From Pyramidobacter piscolens W5455 (lineage in GTDB: Bacteria > Synergistota > Synergistia > Synergistales > Dethiosulfovibrionaceae), in assembly GCF_000177335.1 (NCBI RefSeq), contig NZ_ADFP01000064.1, positions 1-44,589 of the forward strand: a DNA stretch of 44,589 bases, in the 5' to 3' direction. Of this stretch, positions 33,132 through 40,628 are shown piece by piece. Position 1 is the first letter of the stretch, and each line of letters starts with the position of its first letter. A model generated the notes under the pieces. It ran no database searches. It was given only the letters and a program-made list of their open reading frames with translations, and was not told the origin of the DNA. Made by a program: the position numbers and the translations under genes.

Positions 33132-34091
33132 CTACTTGACCAGGCCGACCTCCTTGTAATACTTGAGGGCGCCGGGGTGAATGTCAAGCGTCATGCCGTC
33201 GAGAGCGTGCTCGAGCGTCAGATTCTTGCCCTTGGCGTGCGCGTTGCCAAGCGCTTCGAGGTTCTCGAAAATGGCCTTGGTGACGGCGTAGGCCTCGTCT
33301 TCCGACATGTCGCGGCGGGCCACAAGGCAGGCCTGCACGGCGATGGTCTCGACGTCGTGGTCAAGGCCGCTGTACGTGCCCTTCTCGATCACGGCCGGAG
33401 CGAAGAACGGATACTTGGCGATGATGTCGTCGCGAAGCTTGCCCTTGATCTCGAGGAACCGCAGCGGCTGAGACGTGACGATCTCCTGAATGCCCGAGTT
33501 GGGCGCGCCGGTCGTGAAGGTGAAACCGTCGATCAGGCGATCCTTGAAGTGCGACGTCGCCTCGGCGTAGGACAGGAAGTGAGGCGTAAACCCTACGTAA
33601 TTGGCGCCGTCAAACAGGCCGATCTCGCCGAAAATCTGGCGGGCGTTCGCTTCGTTGCCGGAGCCGGGCGCGCCGACGGAAATATTCTTGCCCTTGAAGT
33701 CCTCCAGCGACTTGATGGCGCTGTCGGCGTTGACGGCAACCTGAATGTGCTCGGGATAAATGCGGCAGATGCCGGTCACGTTCGCCAGCGGCGCCTTGAA
33801 GAACATCACGCCGCGCTTGGCGTAATCGGCAGTATCGTTCTGCACCAGAGCCAGGTCGATGTCGCCGGCGTTGAGCAGATTCAGATTCTCGACGGAAGCC
33901 CCCGTCGCCTGGGCTACGCAGGCGACCTTGCCGTCGGAATGGTCGGTGATGATCTGGGAGATGGCGCCGCCCAGAGGATAATAGGTCCCCGACGTGCCGC
34001 CCGTGCCCATGATGAACTGGCTGGCCGCGAAAGCCGTCGAAGCGGCAAAAAGCCCCGCGAGCGCAACTGCCAAAACTCTTGATTTCTTCAT
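33132..34091 (-). CDS. TAXI-family TRAP transporter substrate-binding protein
   Basis: The 319-residue periplasmic binding protein feeds the fused TRAP permease. ATG 34091 lies 6 nt after GGAGGGG; an in-frame GTG 15 bases upstream overlaps the SD. A signal peptide (residues 1-23) ends AAS TAFAA. The TAXI hallmark follows at once: FIMGTGGTSGTYYPLGG (about 26-42), a loop that contacts the ligand. Other family features are ATGASVENLNLLNAGDIDLALVQND (about 62-86) and VGAPGSGNEANARQI (about 137-151). It is the first gene of the unit, with its own promoter, and is followed by a terminator that should keep it in excess over the permease. Confidence 0.95.
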   Translation of the reverse strand: MKKSRVLAVALAGLFAASTAFAASQFIMGTGGTSGTYYPLGGAISQIITDHSDGKVACVAQATGASVENLNLLNAGDIDLALVQNDTADYAKRGVMFFKAPLANVTGICRIYPEHIQVAVNADSAIKSLEDFKGKNISVGAPGSGNEANARQIFGEIGLFDGANYVGFTPHFLSYAEATSHFKDRLIDGFTFTTGAPNSGIQEIVTSQPLRFLEIKGKLRDDIIAKYPFFAPAVIEKGTYSGLDHDVETIAVQACLVARRDMSEDEAYAVTKAIFENLEALGNAHAKGKNLTLEHALDGMTLDIHPGALKYYKEVGLVK

Positions 34092-34153
34092 CCGTATCCC
34101 CTCCACAGAATAAGATATGAATCTTCAGAGAAATGAATCTTCCCCTTGGCGTT

Positions 34154-34182
34154 ATTATACATTTTTAACCCGGCTTTGAGAA
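34154..34182 (-). promoter_or_regulatory. Promoter of the TAXI-TRAP unit
   Basis: On the minus strand TTCTCA (34182-34177) and a perfect TATAAT (34159-34154) are 17 nt apart. The predicted leader to ATG 34091 is about 55 nt. Confidence 0.7.
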
Positions 34183-34513
34183 GTCCCCGAACCAAAGTAT
34201 ACAATAGCAAACGTCCCTTGTATGAGAGACATTTCAAGCGGCGTTATGCGATTTCCTGTCGTGTTATTCCTCCCCGACGGCGCGGCGAGTTCCACATTTT
34301 ACAGAACATTCCCCACGAGAATGTCAGCTTCTATAAAATCACGCGGTATTATATGCGTCGCGGCGTCTCCGCCACGACTCGCGAAACCGACGCCCGGAAT
34401 ATTCCCGGCGCGGAGATGAAAGAGCCTCGACCGGGGCGCCTCGCTCCATTGCCGCAAACCCTTTCGGCAACGGGAAATCATGCTCCCCAAAGGATCCCGG
34501 CGCCGCCGCAAAC
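34183..34513. other. Non-coding gap with a near-perfect 20-bp dyad
   Basis: No supported gene lies here; short frames on both strands lack an SD and have no family pattern. The 20-bp dyad CGCCCGGAATATTCCCGGCG (34391-34410) has one mismatched pair and a perfect GGAATATTCC centre. Its role is unknown. Confidence 0.5.
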
Positions 34514-34552
34514 AACAAAGCGCGGAGAACCGTCGGTTCTCCGCGCTTTGTT
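34514..34552 (-). terminator. Terminator of the ggt operon
   Basis: An 18-bp perfect stem (34514-34531 with 34535-34552, loop GTC) ends on the minus strand in a T-rich tract (TTTGTTGTTTG). It lies about 30 nt past the gamma-glutamyltransferase stop codon. Confidence 0.85.
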
Positions 34553-34583
34553 CATCGATCGATATCCGGATCGCGTTTTTCCG

Positions 34584-36305
34584 CTAGAAGCCGACGGCCG
34601 CTCCCAAACGGCGGCTGTCGGCGCCGCCGTTGAGGAACTTGTCGGTGCCCTTGGCGTTCCAGTTGAACATGATGCCCTGGGCGCCGCCCGTGTACAGCGG
34701 TTCCTGCAGCGAGATCTTGTAGCCCATCAGTTCGAGCGTGTCAAGAAGCGCTTTGTCGTAGCGATCGTTTTCGGTTCTCATTTCGTTGCCGCTCTGATTA
34801 TGGAAGCGCGCCGCTTCGATCGCCTCGTCCATCGTCATGCCGTGGTCGACGGCGTTCATGATGCACTGGGCCACGGCGGTGATGATGCGGGTCGCTCCGG
34901 GCGAACCGATGCTCATGAAAGGACGCCCTTCGGGATCGAGCACGATCGTGGGGCTCATGCAGGACAAAGGCCGCTTGCCGGGTTCGGGGGCGTTGACGCT
35001 TTCCGGATTGGAAGCGAAGTCGTCCATCTCGTCGTTGATCAGGAAACCGTACTCGGGCACGAACACGGAAGACCCCATGAAGAAGTTGATCGTGTTGGTC
35101 GAAGTGACGACGTTACCGAACTGATCGGCCACTGAGAAGCTGGAAGTCGAGAAACGCTCGTCTCCCATGCCGCCGAGGAAAGAAGTCTTCTCCGCCGTGT
35201 CGTACTTCCAGGGATCGCCCGCTTCCGGCTTGTCGACGATCGCGTCGGTGATCCTGCCGGCTTCTTCCTTGGCGTATTCCTTGGACTGCAGCCCCGCCAG
35301 CGGGACTTTGGCGTAAGCCGTGTCGGCCATGTACTTGCTGCGGTCGGCGAACATCATCTTCGTCGCCTCGCCGAAGACATGAACCTTCTTCGCGGACTTG
35401 AATCCCAGGTTCTTGACGTCGTAGTTTTCCATGATGTTGAGCAGCTGGACCACATGCGTGCCGCCGGACGACGCGGGAGGCACGGAATAAATCCGGTAGC
35501 CCCGATAGGTGCCGACGACGGGCTTGCGAACGTACATCCGATAGCTGGCAAGATCCTCCATGGTCATCTTGCCGCCGGTACGCTCCACGGCCCTGCAAAT
35601 GGCCTCGCCGATCTCGCCCTTGTAGAACACGTCGATCCCCTTCTCGGCGATCAGGCGGAACGTTTTGGCCAGCGCCGGCTGTTTCAGAAGCGTGCCGCCC
35701 TCGATGGGCAGTCCGACCTCGTCGAAGAAAGGCAGCGTGCCGGGTTCGTTGAACTGGTTCAGCGTCTCGAAATGGTCCTGAATGAATCCCTTCTGGGCCG
35801 GGTCGGTGACGAAACCTTCCTCGGCCAGACGGATGGCTGGTTCGGCAACCTGGGCAAAGGTCATGGTGCCGTAGTTCTCGAGCGCGTAGGTCATGCCCTT
35901 CAGCCAGCCGGGCACGCCGACGGACTTGCCGCCGTAGGCCGACCACTTTTCCTTCTTGGCCTGCTCGGACGCGAACATATCCTTGGTGGCCGAAGCGGGA
36001 GCCTGCTCGCGGTAATCGAGGCAGATCACGTCTTTCGTCTTTTCCGAATAGAAGGTCATAAATCCGCCGCCGCCGATACCGGACGCGTTGAATTCCACGA
36101 CGTTCAGCGCCAGAGCCGTGGCGACCGCCGCGTCGATAGCATTGCCGCCCTTCTGCAGGATCTCGACGCCGGCTTTGGCCGCCAGTTCGTGCGCCGCAGC
36201 CACCATGCCATGTTCGGCGTAAACATCCTTAACCTCCGCGGCGCCGGCCCCGCATGCAGCAGCGGCGACCAGAGCCAATGCCAACGTTGCGCCCAACTTC
36301 TTCAT
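34584..36305 (-). CDS. ggt: Gamma-glutamyltransferase, exported
   Basis: The 573-residue N-terminal-nucleophile enzyme cleaves gamma-glutamyl bonds (glutathione and gamma-glutamyl peptides) outside the membrane. ATG 36305 lies 6 nt after AAGGAGGG and opens a signal peptide (about 1-23, VAAAACGAGAAE); the frame back to 36479 runs through the upstream gene. The proenzyme self-cleaves before the catalytic Thr, here T387 in STSSFSVAD (E. coli T391 in TTHYSVVD). Other features are the substrate loop YREQAPASA near 100, NDEMDDF (about 427) and a GSPGATRI segment holding the oxyanion Gly region. It is the last gene of the 39537-34584 unit, 70 nt after the amidohydrolase. Released glutamate and Cys-Gly would feed the cell's peptide and amino-acid metabolism. 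Confidence 0.95.
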   Translation of the reverse strand: MKKLGATLALALVAAAACGAGAAEVKDVYAEHGMVAAAHELAAKAGVEILQKGGNAIDAAVATALALNVVEFNASGIGGGGFMTFYSEKTKDVICLDYREQAPASATKDMFASEQAKKEKWSAYGGKSVGVPGWLKGMTYALENYGTMTFAQVAEPAIRLAEEGFVTDPAQKGFIQDHFETLNQFNEPGTLPFFDEVGLPIEGGTLLKQPALAKTFRLIAEKGIDVFYKGEIGEAICRAVERTGGKMTMEDLASYRMYVRKPVVGTYRGYRIYSVPPASSGGTHVVQLLNIMENYDVKNLGFKSAKKVHVFGEATKMMFADRSKYMADTAYAKVPLAGLQSKEYAKEEAGRITDAIVDKPEAGDPWKYDTAEKTSFLGGMGDERFSTSSFSVADQFGNVVTSTNTINFFMGSSVFVPEYGFLINDEMDDFASNPESVNAPEPGKRPLSCMSPTIVLDPEGRPFMSIGSPGATRIITAVAQCIMNAVDHGMTMDEAIEAARFHNQSGNEMRTENDRYDKALLDTLELMGYKISLQEPLYTGGAQGIMFNWNAKGTDKFLNGGADSRRLGAAVGF

Positions 36306-36375
36306 ACCATTCCCTCCTTTGTATTTTGAGGCTGCAAAGCGCTCCGCAGCCTTGAAACCCAACTCCATAAAACAA

Positions 36376-37521
36376 CTACCTCGCCGGAGCCAGCCAGGCG
36401 CCGAGCCCTTTTTCGTTGATCTCTTCATACGAAGGGATGCCCTCCACGACGATTTCCTTGCCGGGGCGCACGTCGCCAAGCAGTTCGATGTACTTGCTCA
36501 TGGCTGCGACGTGGCGAGCCGTCCTCAATTCAAGCGGCTGCCGATCCTCGTAGGGGATGAACAGCACGCCGAGCTTGGCGGCTTTCATGTAGGCCTTGTC
36601 GTGCCCCGTGAGCACCAGCGCCTCATCGGTGTGGCCGCGCAGACGCCCCTGCGCCGGATTACCGGCTTCCATCAGGATCGGGATCACATTCGGACAGTGA
36701 TCTCCCCACTCGCGGTGGCTCAAACCGCGAAAGTTCACCGGCGAAGGTTCGAGCCGCATGGGAATGCCCATCATCTCGAGTTCCATCGTGACCATCGCGG
36801 CCAGCTCCATGGAATGTTCATGGGCGACCGTCGCATTGATGACGGGGTATTCCGGCGAAGCTTCATGAAGGTCGAACGCCAGATCGACGTTTTCCTTGTT
36901 CAGCAGTTCGACGATGGCGAGGCCGACCAGCTGCGTCAGACCGTCGTTCCTCGTGCCGGGATAGGAACGGTTCAGATTGCTGCGCGAACCGCCGTCGAGT
37001 TTCTGACCGGAAGGATAGTGGATATACACGTCGGGCTCCGGCCACTGGTCGATTGGATTGGTGGCTCGCGAACCGTACTTGAACACCCGCGCCTTTCCTC
37101 CTTCCTGGGGAATGTGGAAGCGCTGGGGCGCCGCGTCTTGCGGCGAGTTGTGAGTGAACGCCGACATATTGGCGCAGGGCAGCACAATCAGGCGCCCCTT
37201 GTTCACCCGCGCGCGCTCAAGGTACATGACGGCGCCCATATAGCCGGCAGGCTCGTTAGGATGCGTGCCGCCCATAACGAAGACCGTGCCGCCCTCTTCG
37301 GCCCCTTTCTGAATGTAAACGGGCGTGTCGCCGTGAGTCCCCTTCAAGGCGGGTTCCCATTCGGACAGCATATGCCGTTCGAATCCCGACGCCGGATAAA
37401 AGACATCCGCCTTCCACATGGACATGAACGACTGCGCTGTCAGCCAGCAGATCAGTCCGACCAAGGCGCACAGCACGACAGCCGTGAAAGGACTGCCTTT
37501 GACCTTATAGCTCTCTTCCAT
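36376..37521 (-). CDS. Membrane-anchored M14 amidohydrolase (AstE/aspartoacylase-like)
   Basis: The 381-residue protein has an N-terminal hydrophobic helix (about 12-30) without a cleavage site, so the catalytic domain is probably tethered outside the membrane. Zinc-site motifs of the succinylglutamate desuccinylase/aspartoacylase group are present: H87 and E90 in GGTHPNEPAG, NRSYPGT with the substrate Arg (about 184-190), and H219 in DLHEA; a late Glu in MEAGNP is the candidate catalytic base. These enzymes release an amino acid from an N-acyl derivative. AAGGAGG lies 8 nt before the ATG. It sits 13 nt from the small membrane protein gene and upstream of exported GGT, suggesting that extracytoplasmic conjugates are trimmed before uptake. 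Confidence 0.85.
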   Translation of the reverse strand: MEESYKVKGSPFTAVVLCALVGLICWLTAQSFMSMWKADVFYPASGFERHMLSEWEPALKGTHGDTPVYIQKGAEEGGTVFVMGGTHPNEPAGYMGAVMYLERARVNKGRLIVLPCANMSAFTHNSPQDAAPQRFHIPQEGGKARVFKYGSRATNPIDQWPEPDVYIHYPSGQKLDGGSRSNLNRSYPGTRNDGLTQLVGLAIVELLNKENVDLAFDLHEASPEYPVINATVAHEHSMELAAMVTMELEMMGIPMRLEPSPVNFRGLSHREWGDHCPNVIPILMEAGNPAQGRLRGHTDEALVLTGHDKAYMKAAKLGVLFIPYEDRQPLELRTARHVAAMSKYIELLGDVRPGKEIVVEGIPSYEEINEKGLGAWLAPAR

Positions 37522-37534
37522 CGCACCGGCCTCC

Positions 37535-37678
37535 TTACTTGATCATGAGCAGCCGGAGGACCAGCGGTATAAGCACCATCGCGCCGGTGACCTGCTTCCA
37601 GAACGAGCGCTCTTTGAACATGCAGCGCAGCACGAAGATCAGCACGAAGAGCACGATTCCTCTGTAGATTAGCGTCAT
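37535..37678 (-). CDS. 47-residue two-helix membrane protein
   Basis: This small gene lies between the DctM-type permease (14-nt gap) and the amidohydrolase (13-nt gap). ATG 37678 follows GGGAGGGAG; the longer frame from 37777 lies inside the permease gene. The product has a hydrophobic helix (about 3-17, LIYRGIVLFVLIFVL), a short basic loop (CMFKERSFWKQ) and a second helix (about 30-45). It is far shorter than a DctQ subunit (four helices, about 160 residues), yet stands in a position where a small TRAP subunit could be expected. A role as a permease accessory subunit is inference. Its spacing and SD support a real gene. Confidence 0.7.
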   Translation of the reverse strand: MTLIYRGIVLFVLIFVLRCMFKERSFWKQVTGAMVLIPLVLRLLMIK

Positions 37679-37692
37679 CAGGCTCTCCCTCC

Positions 37693-38979
37693 CTATTTGA
37701 GCAAAGCAGCGATATCGTTGCTGCAAATGATGATCAGAATGCCCCAGACGTCGAGGATGAAGCTCGGCCAGAGACATTTTTTGAGGATCCTGAAATAGTT
37801 CTCCTCGTCAACCACCTGCGCGGCGAAAATACCGGCCAGCGCCGTCGGCGGCATCAAATCGCCCAGCGCAGCCACAAGGCTGAGAGCCGCCGCGACGACG
37901 ACGGAATCCTTGCTGAGCATAGCCAACAGACAGGGAACTCCCAGCACAGAAGAAGCGCCGAAAGACGAGACCGCTCCGAACAGCGGGATGATCAGCGCAA
38001 TGCCGAGATAGAGCGTCCAGCTCGGCAGGCTCAGCGTCGAGACGACAATAAAGCCCTGCACGCCGACCAGCGTCATGATCTGGATGAACATGCCCACGCC
38101 CATGAGGATGCCGAGCACGGGCAGACAGTCGTCGATCGCCTCGGTGACCGTGTCGACGAAGTTCCATTTCACTCCCGCGAAAAATCCCGCCGCCGCGGAA
38201 ACGAGGAAGATCAGCGGCATGCCAAGGCCCGGCCAGACGGAAGCCAGCGCCTGCTCGACGACAAACAGCGCAACCAGCACGATCACGGGCAGAGCGAGGC
38301 GGAAACCGAGCTTCTCGCGCTCCATCGTTTTCAGGTGCCCTTCAAGGGCCTGCGTGTCTTCGCATTTACGGATCGCGGGGTAAATCATCGTCAGCGCGTA
38401 AACGACCGCCAGAGGCATCGTGCAGATCAGCAACGGCAGCGCGAACCCCACGTAAGGGATATCGACGCCCGCGCAAATGATCATCGCGGGAATGCTGATC
38501 GGCGGCGCGATCATTCCCAGCAGGGCGGCCATGGAGATGATCGCTCCCGTCTTGACCTTGTCAACTCCCAGCGCCATCAGCACCGGCGCGACCAACGCCC
38601 CCGTGGTTAGCACGGAAGCCGTGGACGAGCCGGTGATCATGCCGGGGACCATGACAATCAGCATCAGGCCGATACTGAGCAGCGCCGGGAAACGGCGGAA
38701 CCTGCAAATCAGCCATGCCGACAGCGCGTCAAGCAGTCCGATCCTGAGGATGACCTTCATGAAGATCATGGCCGTGGCGATCACAAGGATCGTGTTCAGA
38801 TAGCCGAACTGGCCTTCCACAAAATGACGGAGCGGGAACCCCTCGCCGCCGGCCAGCGCGCCCACGATCGCGGCTGAAGCCATGGCCACGGCGATAGGCA
38901 GCTTCCAGCAAAAAGCGCCAAAAGCGAAAACTGCGATCATAAGGAAGGTATAAAAACCTTCCGGCCAGAACCACTCCAT
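37693..38979 (-). CDS. DctM-type (TRAP large subunit) permease
   Basis: The 428-residue protein has about 11-12 membrane helices and the TRAP/IT-superfamily repeats: MVPGMITGSSTASVLTTGAL (about 110-130), GMIAPPISIPAMI (about 155-167) and, in the second half, the parallel ALGDLMPPTALAGI (about 383-396). It would use an ion gradient to import a solute. No DctQ and no recognisable DctP or TAXI binding protein are encoded beside it. Instead its neighbours are a small exported protein upstream (9-nt gap) and a 47-residue membrane protein downstream. Substrates may be acids or amino acids released by the amidohydrolase and GGT of the same unit. An export role cannot be excluded. Confidence 0.85.
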   Translation of the reverse strand: MEWFWPEGFYTFLMIAVFAFGAFCWKLPIAVAMASAAIVGALAGGEGFPLRHFVEGQFGYLNTILVIATAMIFMKVILRIGLLDALSAWLICRFRRFPALLSIGLMLIVMVPGMITGSSTASVLTTGALVAPVLMALGVDKVKTGAIISMAALLGMIAPPISIPAMIICAGVDIPYVGFALPLLICTMPLAVVYALTMIYPAIRKCEDTQALEGHLKTMEREKLGFRLALPVIVLVALFVVEQALASVWPGLGMPLIFLVSAAAGFFAGVKWNFVDTVTEAIDDCLPVLGILMGVGMFIQIMTLVGVQGFIVVSTLSLPSWTLYLGIALIIPLFGAVSSFGASSVLGVPCLLAMLSKDSVVVAAALSLVAALGDLMPPTALAGIFAAQVVDEENYFRILKKCLWPSFILDVWGILIIICSNDIAALLK

Positions 38980-38988
38980 GGGCGCGCC

Positions 38989-39537
38989 TTACTGAGCCAC
39001 GTTCCAGTCGGCGAGGAACTTGCCCAGCGGTTCCTTTGTCCCCTTCACGTTGGGAGCGGTCTGGATGACGATCTTCCTTTCGTCGGCGTACTTGTCGAAC
39101 ACCCCGTCGGAGTTGCCGCCGTCGACGACGATCATGCCGTCGGCGTAAGGAGCCGCCGCGTTGATGAACAGGTCGGACAGAGTGCCGCGGCGTCCCTCGC
39201 CGCCCACGTGCATGATCAGGACCTTCACGCCCTTCTTTGCGGCCGCGTCGAGCAGGGCCTTCGCACGCGCCACTTCTTCTTCCTTGTCGATGCCCGCCGC
39301 GCCAAGCCCCTTGGAACTCCCGCCGACGACGGCGACCAGAACCTTTTGGTTCTGCAGCGCTTCGGGCCTCATCAGCGCATCATAATCGGGAACCACCTTC
39401 AGGGCGCGCATAACCACTTTCACCATCATCGCATCGGGCCCCTGGCCGATCGAGGTCAGGGCCACGTCGGCGGCGCAAGCGGCCGTCGCCAGGGTAAACA
39501 CGGCGATCATCGCGGAAAAAACTCTTCTCATCTTCAC
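38989..39537 (-). CDS. Small exported protein, possibly DUF6305 (182 aa)
   Basis: GTG 39537 is taken as start: GGAGG lies 9 nt before it, whereas the ATG six bases later would be 15 nt away, and the longer frame to 39654 has no SD. The signal peptide (about 3-22) ends ATAACAADV. The mature domain (about 160 residues) looks like an alternating alpha/beta fold: a strand KVLVAVVGGSSKGLGAAG, a helix, a strand VKVLIMHVGGEGRRG, then DGMIVVDGGNSDGVF. I recall this pattern from the DUF6305 family, unverified. It is the first gene of the unit with the DctM-type permease and may serve as its periplasmic partner; that function is inference. Confidence 0.75.
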   Translation of the reverse strand: MKMRRVFSAMIAVFTLATAACAADVALTSIGQGPDAMMVKVVMRALKVVPDYDALMRPEALQNQKVLVAVVGGSSKGLGAAGIDKEEEVARAKALLDAAAKKGVKVLIMHVGGEGRRGTLSDLFINAAAPYADGMIVVDGGNSDGVFDKYADERKIVIQTAPNVKGTKEPLGKFLADWNVAQ

Positions 39538-39646
39538 AAAAACCAGCCTCCTCTGATTTGGCCGTCGGGAACGGCCGCGCTCGACAATCGTTGCGGCGGC
39601 GCGTTTGGGCGCCACCAGGAATGCCCCCTGCGCCGTCGAGAGCGCG

Positions 39647-39664
39647 GAGGGCATTTTTGCCCTC
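39647..39664 (-). terminator. Hairpin just after murI, weak terminator candidate
   Basis: A perfect 7-bp stem (GAGGGCA with TGCCCTC, loop of four bases) lies 3 nt past the murI stop. No T-tract follows on the minus strand. Read on the plus strand, a larger stem (39621-39633 with 39642-39654) is followed by five T, but no plus-strand gene is present to use it. Confidence 0.35.
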
Positions 39665-39667
39665 TGT

Positions 39668-40471
39668 CTAAAGCGGCTGAGCGGCCGCGACGGTGTTGAT
39701 CGCGCGCGGCTCCTTCAGGCCGAAGCGCCGCGCCGCTTCGGCGTACTGTGCCGCGTCTCCGGACGTGTTCAGCTCCAGGCTGCCGGAGCCGGCGTCGTTG
39801 AGCAGCCCCTGCGATTCGAGAAAACGCTTCACCGCCAGCGCCTGCTCATGAGCGGGGTCGATCAGCGTCAGCTGCGGATAAAGACGGTTCAGATACCCGG
39901 AAACCAACGGATAGTGAGTGCAGCCCAGGATCAGGTGCCGGATCGGCGCTTGTGCCAACAGCGGTTCCACCGCCGCGCGCAGCTCGGGATCGATCGATTC
40001 GGGACGAAGGTCGCCGCCGTCGATCAGGCGCGCCAGATTGGGACAGCCTTGGGCGTAGACCTTCATTTCCGGCCGGACGGCGTTGATGAGGCGATGGTAC
40101 GCCCCCGACCGCGCCGTGAAGACGGTCCCGATCACGCCGACGCAATCGGCGTCCAGCGTCGCCACGGAAGCGGCGCCCGCTTCGATGACGCTGAAAATCT
40201 TGAACGGATAATCGTCGCGGTACCGGTCGATCAGCGAAGAAATCGTGTTGCAGGCCACGGCCGCCGCCTTGACGCCGCGCCGCTCCAAAAACGCGAGGAT
40301 CTGGCGCGTCAGATGCAGGATCTCCTCGCCCGATCTGTTGCCGTAAGGCATGTTGGCGCTGTCGCCGTAATAGAGCACATCTTCTCCCGGCAGGACTTTT
40401 TGTATTTCCTTGACGACGGAAAAGCCCCCCACTCCGGAATCGAAAACGCCCACGGGACTCAGCTTATCCAT
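39668..40471 (-). CDS. murI: Glutamate racemase
   Basis: This cytoplasmic enzyme converts L-glutamate to D-glutamate for peptidoglycan. ATG 40471 lies just after AGAGGGGAG; the frame extends to 40576 through the promoter and upstream terminator. The 267-residue protein has the family's DSGVGG start (D11), the first catalytic Cys C74 in ACNTISS and the second C184 in GCTHYPL. The length is normal. It stands alone between two terminated units, with its own promoter. With PBP1C (pbpC) it is one of the two cell-wall genes in the window. Confidence 0.97.
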   Translation of the reverse strand: MDKLSPVGVFDSGVGGFSVVKEIQKVLPGEDVLYYGDSANMPYGNRSGEEILHLTRQILAFLERRGVKAAAVACNTISSLIDRYRDDYPFKIFSVIEAGAASVATLDADCVGVIGTVFTARSGAYHRLINAVRPEMKVYAQGCPNLARLIDGGDLRPESIDPELRAAVEPLLAQAPIRHLILGCTHYPLVSGYLNRLYPQLTLIDPAHEQALAVKRFLESQGLLNDAGSGSLELNTSGDAAQYAEAARRFGLKEPRAINTVAAAQPL

Positions 40472-40514
40472 AGGACTCCCCTCTTTATCTGAATTTTGGA
40501 CCTTGCCTGACAGT

Positions 40515-40523
40515 ATTCTAGCA
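40515..40523 (-). promoter_or_regulatory. Extended -10 promoter of murI
   Basis: On the minus strand TGCTAGAAT (40523-40515) is an extended -10 element. It lies directly after the T-tract of the pepF terminator; no good -35 box is present, as expected for extended -10 promoters. Confidence 0.55.
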
Positions 40524-40524
40524 C

Positions 40525-40555
40525 AAAAAAACGGCCGGACATGCGCGTCCGGCCG
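40525..40555 (-). terminator. Terminator of pepF
   Basis: A perfect 9-bp GC stem (40532-40540 with 40547-40555, loop ATGCGC) is followed on the minus strand by seven T (plus-strand A-run 40531-40525). It is about 75 nt past the pepF stop codon. Confidence 0.9.
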
Positions 40556-40628
40556 AACGTTTTTCGTTAAATGCATTGCAATGGATCCCCGCCGTTAAAA
40601 TCCCGGCGTCCGGCCGCCGCAAGCCGTT

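Noticed and set aside
39621..39658. Plus-strand terminator between the small exported-protein gene and murI
   Set aside because: The stem and T-run are present, but no plus-strand transcript is known to reach it; only noted under the murI hairpin.
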